Shown: positions 51,294 through 59,013 of the stretch, in pieces
How positions within the stretch are numbered: the stretch's first letter is position 1
Layout: every line of letters begins with the position of its first letter
Source of the DNA: Actinoplanes nipponensis
Lineage (GTDB): Bacteria; Actinomycetota; Actinomycetes; Mycobacteriales; Micromonosporaceae
Length of the DNA stretch: 64,000 nucleotides
NCBI RefSeq assembly: GCF_016862275.1
Contig: NZ_BOMQ01000061.1
Span: forward strand, 124,001-188,000
Reading direction: 5' to 3'
Program-made: the position numbers and the translations under genes
Notes under the pieces: generated by a model
Seen by the model: only the letters and a program-made list of their open reading frames with translations
What the model was told of the DNA's origin: nothing
Databases searched by the model: none

Positions 51294-52189
51294 GCCAGCG
51301 GGTCGTGCTGTTCGGCGCCTCCGGGTTCATCGGCGCCCACGTGCGCGCCGCGCTGGAGGCCGACCCGCAGGTCAGCGCCGTGTTCTGCCCCGGCCGCGAG
51401 GAGCACGACCTGATCGAGGGCGACCATCGCGAGCTGGTCGAGGTCATCCTCGGCCACGCGCCCACCGCCATCGTCAGCTGCGTGGGCCGCCTCGGCGGCA
51501 CCGACTCCGAGCTGGTGCGGGGCAACACCCTGGTCGCGACCAAGCTGCTGGAGGCGGTGGCCGCGGCGCGGCCGGGCGTGCGGCTGGTCCGGCTGGGCTC
51601 CGCCGGCGAGTACGGCGTGGTCGCGCCCGGGCGTTCCGTCACCGAGGACGACCCGGCCCACCCGGTGGCCGCGTACGGCGTCAGCCACCTGGCCGGCACC
51701 CGGCTGTTCCAGCTGGCCGGCGAGAGCGGCCTGGTCGACGCGGTGTCGCTGCGCGTGTTCAACCCGATCGGCCCGCGGATGTCCGGGGAGACCATGCTGG
51801 GCCGCGCCGCCGAGCGGATCCGCGCCGCGCTGGCCACCGGGGCGGGCGAGATCACCCTGGGGCCGCTGGCGGCGTACCGGGACTTCGTCGACGTCCGCGA
51901 CCTCGCGGCGATCGTGCCGGCCGTGCTGCGCCCGCCGCAGCTGCGGCACCGGGTGTTCAACGTGGGCAGCGGGCACGCCGTCCGCGCGCGGGAGGCCGTG
52001 CGCCTGCTCGCGGAGGCGGCCGGCTTCGGGGGCGACATCCGCGAGCAGGGCGCCGGCCCGCGGCGGTCCGCGGCGGTGGACTGGATCCAGGCCGACGTGC
52101 GCCGCGCCCGCGAGGAGCTGGGCTGGGGGCCGAGCCGCGACCTGGGCGCCTCGATCAAGGACATCTGGGCGGCGGGTGAGGCCGGATGA
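51290..52189 (+). CDS. NAD-dependent sugar epimerase/dehydratase (extended SDR)
   Basis: The product is 299 residues from ATG 51290. The NAD motif is VVLFGASGFIGAHV, then LVRLGSAGEYG and the catalytic AAYGVSHLAGTRL, with Tyr present but His where the usual Lys of YxxxK stands (Y-G-V-S-H). It continues with LRVFNPIGPRMSGETMLGRA and YRDFVDVRDLAAIV. The missing Lys is unusual and could mean altered activity. It is coupled by four-base overlaps on both sides. Role: an NDP-sugar interconversion for the polymer, inferred. Confidence 0.82.
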   Translation: MSQRVVLFGASGFIGAHVRAALEADPQVSAVFCPGREEHDLIEGDHRELVEVILGHAPTAIVSCVGRLGGTDSELVRGNTLVATKLLEAVAAARPGVRLVRLGSAGEYGVVAPGRSVTEDDPAHPVAAYGVSHLAGTRLFQLAGESGLVDAVSLRVFNPIGPRMSGETMLGRAAERIRAALATGAGEITLGPLAAYRDFVDVRDLAAIVPAVLRPPQLRHRVFNVGSGHAVRAREAVRLLAEAAGFGGDIREQGAGPRRSAAVDWIQADVRRAREELGWGPSRDLGASIKDIWAAGEAG

Positions 52190-53229
52190 GGCGCCGGCGG
52201 CGGGGGATCGTGCTCGCCGGCCTGACCGTGGTCGCGGCGCTGGCGGCGGGCGGCATCCTGGTGACCCGTACCGGGACCGACCGCGCCCCGACGGCCGCCG
52301 CCTCGCCGGCGGTCCCGTCCTCCCCGCCGTCGGCATCCGCGCCGGCCTCGGCCCCCGCGACCTCGGCCCCCGCGGCCTCGGCGGCGCCGCGGCCGCTGCC
52401 GCCGCGGCCCGCGCCCGGGCGGATCACCCGCTGGGCCTACCAGCTGCAGGACTACCCGGGTGGCCGGCTCGACCACATCGCCGCCGGGCCCTACCAGCTC
52501 GCCGTCGTCGACCTGGCCCGCGACGCGCACACCGACTACTTCCGCCCCGACGAGATCCGCCGGGTCCAGGCCGCCGGCCAGCGGGTGCTCGCCTACTTCG
52601 AGATCGGCAGCATCGAGGACTTCCGGCCCGAGTATCCGGCCCTGCGCCGCGACGCCGGCGACGTGATCGGCAACGAGTGGGCCGACTGGCCGGGGGAGTA
52701 CTTCGTCCGCTACTGGGACGAGCGCTGGTGGCAACGGGTCCTGCGGGGACGGGTCGACCAGGCCCTGCGGGCCGGCTTCGACGGGGCCTACCTGGACACC
52801 CCGTTGGCCTACGAGGAGCTCGACCCCGGCTACGCCCAGGGCCGCGACCGGGCAGCGCTGGGCCGGGAGATGGCCGCGCTCATCGCGCGGATCAGCGCGT
52901 ACGCCAAGCAGCGCCGCCCGGGCTTCCTGATCGTCCCGCAGAACTCCCCGGAGCTGCGCCGCTTCCCCGGCTACACCGCCGCGATCGACGGCATCGCCAT
53001 GGAGGAGCTGTTCTTCCGGGCCACCGACGAGCCGTGCCGCGAGGACTTCTGCGCGGAGAACCTCGCCGACACCCGCGCGCTGCGCGACGCCGGCAAGTTC
53101 GTGCTCGGCGTCGACTACGCCACCCGGCCGGCCGACATCCGCTCCGCCTGCGGCCGGTACCGCCGCGAACGATTCGCCGGCACGGTCACCGTGCTGGCCC
53201 TCGACCGTCTCACCCAGCCCTGCCCATGA
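52186..53229 (+). CDS. Secreted GH114-like endo-alpha-1,4-polygalactosaminidase
   Basis: The product is 347 residues from ATG 52186. An Arg-rich start and one hydrophobic helix (IVLAGLTVVAALAAGGILV) form a signal or anchor, followed by a Pro/Ala/Ser linker of about 45 residues. The GH114 domain starts at ITRWAYQLQDYPGG. The TIM-barrel acids are in GFDGAYLDTPLAYEEL (Asp204) and DGIAMEELFFRATDE (Glu273/Glu274). This family cleaves alpha-1,4-galactosamine chains (Ega3, and the hydrolase part of PelA). It would trim or clear the exported polymer. It is coupled to the upstream epimerase by an ATGA overlap. Confidence 0.85.
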   Translation: MRRRRRGIVLAGLTVVAALAAGGILVTRTGTDRAPTAAASPAVPSSPPSASAPASAPATSAPAASAAPRPLPPRPAPGRITRWAYQLQDYPGGRLDHIAAGPYQLAVVDLARDAHTDYFRPDEIRRVQAAGQRVLAYFEIGSIEDFRPEYPALRRDAGDVIGNEWADWPGEYFVRYWDERWWQRVLRGRVDQALRAGFDGAYLDTPLAYEELDPGYAQGRDRAALGREMAALIARISAYAKQRRPGFLIVPQNSPELRRFPGYTAAIDGIAMEELFFRATDEPCREDFCAENLADTRALRDAGKFVLGVDYATRPADIRSACGRYRRERFAGTVTVLALDRLTQPCP

Positions 53230-53246
53230 ACCGGAAGGAATGGCAC

Positions 53247-54563
53247 ATGCCCACAACAATCGGCGTCGTCGGCCTCGGCTACGTCGGCCTGACGCTCACC
53301 GCCGCGCTGGCGGACAAGGGCTTCGTCGTGCACGGCTGCGACGTGTCCCCGGGCGTCCTGGAGACGTTGTCGCACGGCCGGTCGCACATCTTCGAGCCGG
53401 GCGTCGAGGAGGTGTTCGCCGAGCACATCGGCACCGGCATCCACGTCGGCCCGGAGCTGCCGCCGGACACGGTCGAGGTCGCCGTGATCAGCGTGTCCAC
53501 CCCGGTCGACGAGAGCACCCGCCGGCCCAACCTGGCCAACCTGGCCGCCGCCGCCCGCAGCGTCGCGGCCCGGTGCCGCCCCGGCACCCTGGTCGTGGTC
53601 CGCAGCACCGTGCCGGTCGGCACCAGCCGCCGGGTCGTGCTGCCGGAGCTGCGCGCCGCCTGGGGCGACGACGTCAAGCTGGTGATGGCCCCGGAACGGA
53701 CCATCCAGGGCCAGGCGCTGCGCGAGCTGGTCGAGCTGCCCCAGGTGATCGGCGGCCTGGACGAGGCCAGCCTGCGGGCCGGCGTCGCGTTCTTCTCGGG
53801 CCTGGCCCGCACCATCGTGCCGGTGTCCGGCCTGGAGGCCGCCGAGCTGGTCAAGCTGGCCAACAACTGCCACACCGACCTGATCTACTCGTTCGGCAAC
53901 GAGATCGCGCTGATCGCCGAGGGGCACGGGCTGGACCCGCTGGAGGTGATCCGGGCGGCCAACGCGGACTACCCGCGGCCGGACCTGTCCAAGCCCGGGT
54001 ACGTCGGCGGCGGGTGCCTGTCCAAGGACCCGTACATCATGATCGACAGTGCCGCGGGGCGGGAGCCGTTCCTGGTCGGCCGGGCCCGGGAGCTCAACGA
54101 GTTCATGCCGGTGCACGTGGCCGAAACCGTGGTGCGGATGCTGCAGGAGGCGCACGGCGAGACCCGCGGCAAGCGGCTGGCGGTGCTCGGCTGGGCGTAC
54201 AAGGGGTGGCCGCCCACCGACGACATGCGCGGCACCCCGATCGCCAGCATGATGCCGGCCTTCTCGGCCGCGGGCATCACCGTGACCGGCCACGACCCGA
54301 TGGTCAGCGACGACGTCATCCGCCAGTACGGCGGCGACCCGGTCAGCCTGGACAAGGCGTTCGCCGACGCCGACGCGGTGCTGGTGATCAACGACCACCC
54401 GGACTACCGGGCGATCCGGCTCCCGGACCTGCTCGGCGAGTCCCGGCCGGCGTTCATCTACGACTCGTGGCGGGTCCTCGACGCCGACGCGGTCACCGCG
54501 GCCGGCATCCGGTACGCGGGCCTGGGCTACCTGCCCCGGACCGGCGCGGAGGTGGCCGCGTGA
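53247..54563 (+). CDS. Nucleotide-sugar 6-dehydrogenase (UDP-glucose/UDP-ManNAc dehydrogenase family)
   Basis: The product is 438 residues from ATG 53247, chosen because GGAAGGA lies 7 bases upstream. ATG 53226 is possible. The NAD fold is IGVVGLGYVGLTLTAALADKG. The middle domain has VKLVMAPERTIQGQALRELVELPQVIGGLD, ELVKLANNCHTDLIYSFGNE and the catalytic Cys loop GYVGGGCLSKDPYIM. The C-terminal domain has LGWAYKGWPPTDDMRGTP. The APERTIQG and GGGCLSKD forms are closer to WecC-like UDP-N-acetylhexosamine dehydrogenases than to UDP-glucose enzymes. It would give a uronic-acid-type building block, so the polymer may contain an acidic sugar. Confidence 0.86.
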   Translation: MPTTIGVVGLGYVGLTLTAALADKGFVVHGCDVSPGVLETLSHGRSHIFEPGVEEVFAEHIGTGIHVGPELPPDTVEVAVISVSTPVDESTRRPNLANLAAAARSVAARCRPGTLVVVRSTVPVGTSRRVVLPELRAAWGDDVKLVMAPERTIQGQALRELVELPQVIGGLDEASLRAGVAFFSGLARTIVPVSGLEAAELVKLANNCHTDLIYSFGNEIALIAEGHGLDPLEVIRAANADYPRPDLSKPGYVGGGCLSKDPYIMIDSAAGREPFLVGRARELNEFMPVHVAETVVRMLQEAHGETRGKRLAVLGWAYKGWPPTDDMRGTPIASMMPAFSAAGITVTGHDPMVSDDVIRQYGGDPVSLDKAFADADAVLVINDHPDYRAIRLPDLLGESRPAFIYDSWRVLDADAVTAAGIRYAGLGYLPRTGAEVAA

Positions 54564-55525
54564 GGGCGCTGCTGCTCGGCGGGGCGGGCTTCATCGGGCT
54601 GCACCTGGCGCGCCGGCTGGTCGCCGACGGCCACCAGGTCACCATCGTGGACGACTTCTCCCGGGGGCGGCAGGACCGGGACCTGAACGAGCTGCGCGCG
54701 GCCGACGCCGTCCACGTGATCTCGGGCGATCTGACCGATCCGGTGACCTACGCCGGCCTGCCGCACGGCTGGGACCAGATCTACCTGCTCGCGGCCGTGG
54801 TCGGGGTCCGCAACGTGGAGAACGACCCGGCCCGGGTCGTCCGGGTCAACACCCTGGCCGCGATGCACCTGCTCGACTGGGTCGCGCCGGGCGAGCGGGT
54901 GTTCTTCGCCTCCACCAGCGAGGTGTACGCCGGCGGCGTCGACGCCGGCATCGTGGCGGTGCCCACCGGGGAGGACATCCCGGTGATGATCTCCGACATC
55001 ACCGCGCCCCGGTTCGCGTACGCCGTCAGCAAGCTGCTCGGCGAGGCGGCGTTCCTGCACACCGCCCGGGCCAAGGGCTTCGACGCGGTGGTCGGCCGGT
55101 TCCACAACGTGTACGGCCCGCGGATGGGCGCCGACCACGTCATCCCGGAGATGTCCCTGCGGGCGGCGCACGAGGACCCGTTCCGGGTGCCGGGCGCCGA
55201 CCAGTTCCGGGCGTTCTGCCACGTCGACGACGCGGTCGAGGCGATGTTGCGGCTGATGGCCGCCCCGGCGGCCGCCGGACAGATCGTCCACATCGGCAAC
55301 GACCGCGACGAAACGAACATCGGTGACTTGGCCAAGCTGGTGCTGCGGCTGGCCGGGGTGAGCCCGGCGATCGAGCCGCTGGCCGCGCCGGCGGGCTCGG
55401 TGCCGCGCCGCTGCCCCGACCTGACCCGGCTGCGCGAGCTGACCGGCTACGAGCCGGCGGTGCCGCTGGAGGAGGGCGTCCGGAGCACGTACATCTGGTA
55501 CCGCGAGAACGGAGCGCCGGCATGA
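54560..55525 (+). CDS. NAD-dependent sugar-nucleotide epimerase/decarboxylase (extended SDR)
   Basis: The product is 321 residues from GTG 54560 (GTGA overlap). NAD motif ALLLGGAGFIGLHLARRL, followed by VTIVDDFSRGRQD, FFASTSEVYAGG, the catalytic FAYAVSKLLGEAAFL (YxxxK intact), GRFHNVYGPRMGADHV and FRAFCHVDDAVEAML. The pattern fits UDP-sugar 4-epimerases and UDP-glucuronate decarboxylases. Following the dehydrogenase, it may act on the oxidised sugar, or make the galacto-configured precursor of the polymer. Its intact active site contrasts with the Tyr-His epimerase at 51290-52189. Confidence 0.86.
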   Translation: MRALLLGGAGFIGLHLARRLVADGHQVTIVDDFSRGRQDRDLNELRAADAVHVISGDLTDPVTYAGLPHGWDQIYLLAAVVGVRNVENDPARVVRVNTLAAMHLLDWVAPGERVFFASTSEVYAGGVDAGIVAVPTGEDIPVMISDITAPRFAYAVSKLLGEAAFLHTARAKGFDAVVGRFHNVYGPRMGADHVIPEMSLRAAHEDPFRVPGADQFRAFCHVDDAVEAMLRLMAAPAAAGQIVHIGNDRDETNIGDLAKLVLRLAGVSPAIEPLAAPAGSVPRRCPDLTRLRELTGYEPAVPLEEGVRSTYIWYRENGAPA

Positions 55526-56217
55526 GCGAGCAACCACCGATCTGCTTCTACTACGGCGACAAGCACCTCGACGAGCTCGCCACGTACCCGCGGGTGGTGC
55601 TGCAGCCGGAGTTCTACAGCCCGCAGGAGCTGGCCCAGCTGGCCGACCAGGGGGTGCAGACGCTGGGCTACCTGTCGCTGTCGGAGGACCAGGGCCCGCC
55701 GGCGCCGTGGCAGCGCCAGGAACGCAACCCGGACTGGGGCGGCGCGTTCGTCGAGGTGGGCCACCCGCTCTGGGTGGAACACGTGATCGGCCAGGCCAGG
55801 GACGCGATGGCGGCCGGGTTCGCCGGGCTGTTCATGGACACCCTCAACGTCGAGCTGACCTACCCCGAGGACGTCCCGCACCTGCTCACCCTGGTCGCGG
55901 CGATCCGTACCGAGGCCAAGCCGGGCTACCTGCTGGCCAACCGCGGCTTCGGCATGCTGCCGCGGCTGGCCGAACTCGTCGACGGCGTGGTCTTCGAGTC
56001 GTTCTCGGCCCGCTGGACGGACGAGGGCTACGGGCCGTGGCCGGCCGACGTGCTGGAGTTCCACGCGCAGATCGCCGAGCAGCTGCTCCAGCTCGAGCTG
56101 GACCTGTACGCGCTGGACTACGCGGACACGCCGGGGCTGACGGACTTCGCGATGCGCCGGGCCCGGCAGTTCGGCATGCAGTGCGTGGTGAGCGACCGGG
56201 CGCTGTCGCGGGTCTGA
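55522..56217 (+). CDS. Cytosolic GH114-like (TM1410-type) protein
   Basis: The product is 231 residues from ATG 55522 (ATGA overlap). It is a second GH114/PelA-hydrolase-like TIM barrel: RVVLQPEFYSPQELAQLADQGVQTLGYLSLSED, AGFAGLFMDTLNVELTY (Asp106), KPGYLLANRGFGMLPRLAELVDGVVFESFSARWTDEG (Glu159) and LDLYALDYADTPGL. Both acids of the family are present. Unlike its operon mate at 52186-53229 it has no signal peptide, so it should stay in the cytosol with PelF. It might edit or release chains before export, or act on lipid-linked intermediates. That is inference. It is the last gene of the operon. Confidence 0.78.
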   Translation: MSEQPPICFYYGDKHLDELATYPRVVLQPEFYSPQELAQLADQGVQTLGYLSLSEDQGPPAPWQRQERNPDWGGAFVEVGHPLWVEHVIGQARDAMAAGFAGLFMDTLNVELTYPEDVPHLLTLVAAIRTEAKPGYLLANRGFGMLPRLAELVDGVVFESFSARWTDEGYGPWPADVLEFHAQIAEQLLQLELDLYALDYADTPGLTDFAMRRARQFGMQCVVSDRALSRV

Positions 56218-56223
56218 GGCGAG

Positions 56224-56248
56224 GGGGCCCGGCGCCGCGCCGGGCCCC
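56224..56248 (+). terminator. Strong hairpin terminator of the exopolysaccharide operon
   Basis: GGGGCCCGGCG (56224-56234), loop CCG, CGCCGGGCCCC (56238-56248): a perfect 11-bp all-GC stem starting 7 bases after the stop at 56217. It separates the operon from the Phd-like gene. Confidence 0.85.
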
Positions 56249-56291
56249 ACGCCGCCGAAAAATGTCAGAGGGTGACGGCATCATCGGGGGC

Positions 56292-56669
56292 ATGGCTGAA
56301 CCCGCCACCCCGTTGCCCCCTGCCCGCCTGGAGCTGTCGCTGGTGGAGGCGCGCACGCGCTTCGTGCAGCTCGCCCGGCTCGCCGGCCTGACCCGGCAGA
56401 CCACCGTCGTCACCGAGGACGGCCGCCCGCTGGCGGCCATCGTGCCCGCCACCGCGCGGGCCGCCCCCGAGCCCGACCGGCCGGCCCCGGCCGCCGCCGG
56501 CTGGATCAGGCGCATCGACAAGCTGCGCGCCGAGTTCCGGCGTCAGCACGTCGGGCTCCAGCAGGCCCTGGAGGACACCTGGCGCGAGCTCGACCGGGCC
56601 CGGCCCCCGGGCACGGACGCCGCCGTCGACGCGCTGCGCGCCGCCCAGGCCGACCTCCGTCGCGGATGA
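56292..56669 (+). CDS. Phd/YefM-like antitoxin-type protein
   Basis: The product is 125 residues from ATG 56292. The N-terminal 50 residues have the Phd/YefM pattern: LELSLVEARTRFVQLARLAGLTRQTTVVTEDGRPLAAIVPA. A Pro/Ala linker and a helical Arg-rich tail (RIDKLRAEFRRQHVGLQQALEDTWRELDRA) follow. No toxin gene of a matching type II pair (PIN, RelE or Doc) is adjacent, so it is either an orphan or a regulator of the WXG-toxin gene 64 bases downstream. Confidence 0.75.
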   Translation: MAEPATPLPPARLELSLVEARTRFVQLARLAGLTRQTTVVTEDGRPLAAIVPATARAAPEPDRPAPAAAGWIRRIDKLRAEFRRQHVGLQQALEDTWRELDRARPPGTDAAVDALRAAQADLRRG

Positions 56670-56733
56670 CCCGGCGCGCCTCCGGTAAGGTCCGGCGCAT
56701 GCTTTTCGGCGCGGCGACGGGCAGCGGCGCACC

Positions 56734-58029
56734 GTGACGAACCCGCTGATCGCCACCGCGGCGCCGGCCGCGCCCTCCCCGTGGGCGGGCGTCTGGATCG
56801 CCGAGGACATCGAGCAGATCGTCTCCGGCGTGCAGCACGGCAGCTGGATCGACGGCGCCCTGGGCGGCCTGAGCGCGGGCCTCGACGCCCTGGCGTTCAT
56901 GTCCGACCCGGTCGGCGGCCTGCTCCAGTACGGCATCGCCTGGCTCATCGAGCACGTGAAACCGCTGTCCGAGGCGCTCGACTGGCTCGCCGGCGACCCG
57001 GCACAGATCGCCGCCCACGCGCAGACCTGGCGCAACGTGGCCGGCAGCCTGCGCGACGACGCGGAGGAGGCCACCCGGCTCGTCCGCTGGGACCTGGACG
57101 AATGGACCGGCGCCGCCGCGGAGGCGTACCGAGCCCACGCCGACCGGCGCGCGCAGTCGCTGCTCGCGCTGGGCCGCGCCGCCGACGGCATGGCCCTGAT
57201 CACGGAGGGCGCGGGCCTGCTGATCGGCACCGTCCGCACGATGGTCCGCGACGCGATCGCGACCGTGGTCTCGCGCCTGATCGTCTACGCGGGCGAACTG
57301 CTGGCCACGGCCGGCCTGGCCACCCCGCTGGTGGCCGAGCAGGTCAGCACGCTGTGCGCGTCGTGGGCGGCGCGGATCACGCACTGGCTCAAGTCGCTCA
57401 TCGCGAGCCTGCGCCATCTGGGCGAGGCGATGCGGCGGCTGGGGGAGGCGGTCGGCAGGCTCCGCGAGGGGCGGGGCGGCAGCCCGATGGGAACGCGACG
57501 CGACCGGCGCGCGCGCAGCCGCAACCCCGGCGCCCATCCACAACCCCCGGCCCGGACGCCGGACGACGTGCTGCCCGGCGGCGATCCGGTGTACCACGGC
57601 GACAACCGGACGGCGGTCGGCTACGACTCGGCGACCATGCTCAACTTCGACACCGCCCGGCCCGAACCCGGCTATCACGACGCCGTGGTCCACGGGCTGC
57701 CCAACGGGCAGTTCCGCCCGGGGCTCATCGGCGAGAACGGGGCGGACGTCCCGGGCAACTACACCCACGCCAACCAGATCGCCGAGGCCATCCGCGCCGA
57801 TCCCGGCTATGCGGGCGGCCCCGTGCGACTCGTGTCGTGTCACACCGGCCGGGTCGAGGACGGCCTCGATACGCTGCCCGCGGCCCAGCAGGTCGCCGAC
57901 ATCCTCGGGGTGCCGGTGATGGCCCCGACCCAGCCGGTCGGCGTCCCCCTGCGCGGCGGGCCGGAGCGGGAGCTGACGGTGTTCAACGGCGGAGTCTGGA
58001 AGGTTTTCACACCGGGAGGCGGAGCATGA
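56734..58029 (+). CDS. WXG-type polymorphic toxin with caspase-like C-terminal domain
   Basis: The product is 431 residues from GTG 56734. Residues 1-230 are the helical module shared with 41961-42761 (GVWIAEDIE, IAWLIEHVKPLSEALDWLAG, LDEWTGAAAEAYRAHADRRA, ATAGLATPLVAEQVSTLCASW). Then come a basic Pro-rich linker and a distinct C-terminal domain of about 130 residues: DDVLPGGDPVYHGDNRTAVGYDS, DAVVHGLPNGQF, RLVSCHTGRVEDGLDTLPAAQQVADILGVPVMAP. The HG and SCHTG motifs suggest a His/Cys dyad like caspase-fold peptidases in other polymorphic toxins. The gene is intact. Its stop overlaps the putative immunity gene by four bases. Secretion by a type VII-like route is inferred. Confidence 0.78.
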   Translation: MTNPLIATAAPAAPSPWAGVWIAEDIEQIVSGVQHGSWIDGALGGLSAGLDALAFMSDPVGGLLQYGIAWLIEHVKPLSEALDWLAGDPAQIAAHAQTWRNVAGSLRDDAEEATRLVRWDLDEWTGAAAEAYRAHADRRAQSLLALGRAADGMALITEGAGLLIGTVRTMVRDAIATVVSRLIVYAGELLATAGLATPLVAEQVSTLCASWAARITHWLKSLIASLRHLGEAMRRLGEAVGRLREGRGGSPMGTRRDRRARSRNPGAHPQPPARTPDDVLPGGDPVYHGDNRTAVGYDSATMLNFDTARPEPGYHDAVVHGLPNGQFRPGLIGENGADVPGNYTHANQIAEAIRADPGYAGGPVRLVSCHTGRVEDGLDTLPAAQQVADILGVPVMAPTQPVGVPLRGGPERELTVFNGGVWKVFTPGGGA

Positions 58030-58436
58030 TGAAGCTCGCGGGAATGTTCGCCGAGCTGGGGCGGCTGCGGCCGCCGACTCCCCAGCCGAGCATCCGGGCG
58101 AGTGTCGCCTCCGCACCGCTACCCGATGTCGACGATGTTGTCGGCTATCTGCGCGGCGGGCACAAGCTGATCGCCGCCATGGACCTTCAGGACGACGTGT
58201 TCGAGCCCGCCGAGCAGATCCTGAACGGTTCGACCGTCCTCACCGACGGGGAGTGGCTGTGGCGGCAGGACTTCGCCCATTATGTCGGCCGGCACGACGT
58301 CGAGGTCCCGCCGGAGTTCCTCGCGCTGATCCGCCGGCGCGGGTATGTCGTGCCCGAGGTCGACGACCCGACCCTGGACGCGTGCGCCGCCGAGGCCGAG
58401 CACCTCGTGTTCTTCGGCCCACGGGGCGCCCACTGA
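58026..58436 (+). CDS. Putative immunity protein, first copy
   Basis: The product is 136 residues from ATG 58026 (ATGA overlap with the toxin stop). It is acidic and without a signal peptide: MKLAGMFAELGRLR, PLPDVDDVVGYLRGGHKLIAAMDLQDDVFEPAEQIL, STVLTDGEWLWRQDFAHYVGRHDVEVPPEFLALIRRRGYVVPEVDDP. I know this type only as an uncharacterised actinobacterial family that follows WXG or Rhs-type toxins. The immunity role is inferred from overlap, size and the tandem paralogue. Confidence 0.7.
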   Translation: MMKLAGMFAELGRLRPPTPQPSIRASVASAPLPDVDDVVGYLRGGHKLIAAMDLQDDVFEPAEQILNGSTVLTDGEWLWRQDFAHYVGRHDVEVPPEFLALIRRRGYVVPEVDDPTLDACAAEAEHLVFFGPRGAH

Positions 58437-58473
58437 CCGGCGACTGCCGAACGCATCCACAGGGTCGGCAACG

Positions 58474-58860
58474 ATGAGAACCGCCGGCATGTTCGCCGAG
58501 CTGGGCCGGGTCCGGGGACAGGCGGAGCAGGAGGGCATCCGCGAGCACGTGCTGGAGCAGCCGCTTCCGGACATCGACCGGGTGGTGGCCTACCTGCGGG
58601 CCGGTCACGTGCTCATCGACTTCATGGACGTGCAGGACGACGTCTTCGACAGCTCGCGCCAGGTGCTGGGCGGCCCGACCGTCCTCACCGACGGCGAGTG
58701 GTTGTGGCGTGACGACCTGGCGTACTACGCCGGCCGGCACAACGTGGCCCTGCCCGGGGAGTTCCTCGCCCGGATCCGCCGGTGCGGCTACGTCGTGCCG
58801 GAGGTCGACGAGCCGACGCTCGAGAGGCTCACCGACGACGCCCACAACCTGGTGTTCTGA
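58474..58860 (+). CDS. Putative immunity protein, second copy (paralogue)
   Basis: The product is 128 residues from ATG 58474, 38 bases after the first copy. It aligns along its whole length: AGMFAELGRVR, PLPDIDRVVAYLRAGHVLIDFMDVQDDVFDSSRQVLGG, TVLTDGEWLWRDDLAYYAGRHNVALPGEFLARIRRCGYVVPEVDEPTLE. By eye about 60 % of positions agree. The N-terminal linker and C-terminus differ. Tandem divergent immunity copies often give protection against related toxins of other strains. Confidence 0.7.
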   Translation: MRTAGMFAELGRVRGQAEQEGIREHVLEQPLPDIDRVVAYLRAGHVLIDFMDVQDDVFDSSRQVLGGPTVLTDGEWLWRDDLAYYAGRHNVALPGEFLARIRRCGYVVPEVDEPTLERLTDDAHNLVF

Positions 58861-59013
58861 GTTCCACCCGGAGTCCTCGGTGCGCCCATCAGCGTGGATA
58901 CGCCGTACCCGGCCCATACACGAGCGGCCCGCCCGGTTCACGGTCGAGGAGGGTGCGCTGTGAGCTTCCCGGCAGCTCCGTAACCCGCGGCCGGCAATCC
59001 GGTTGAGCGGCCC

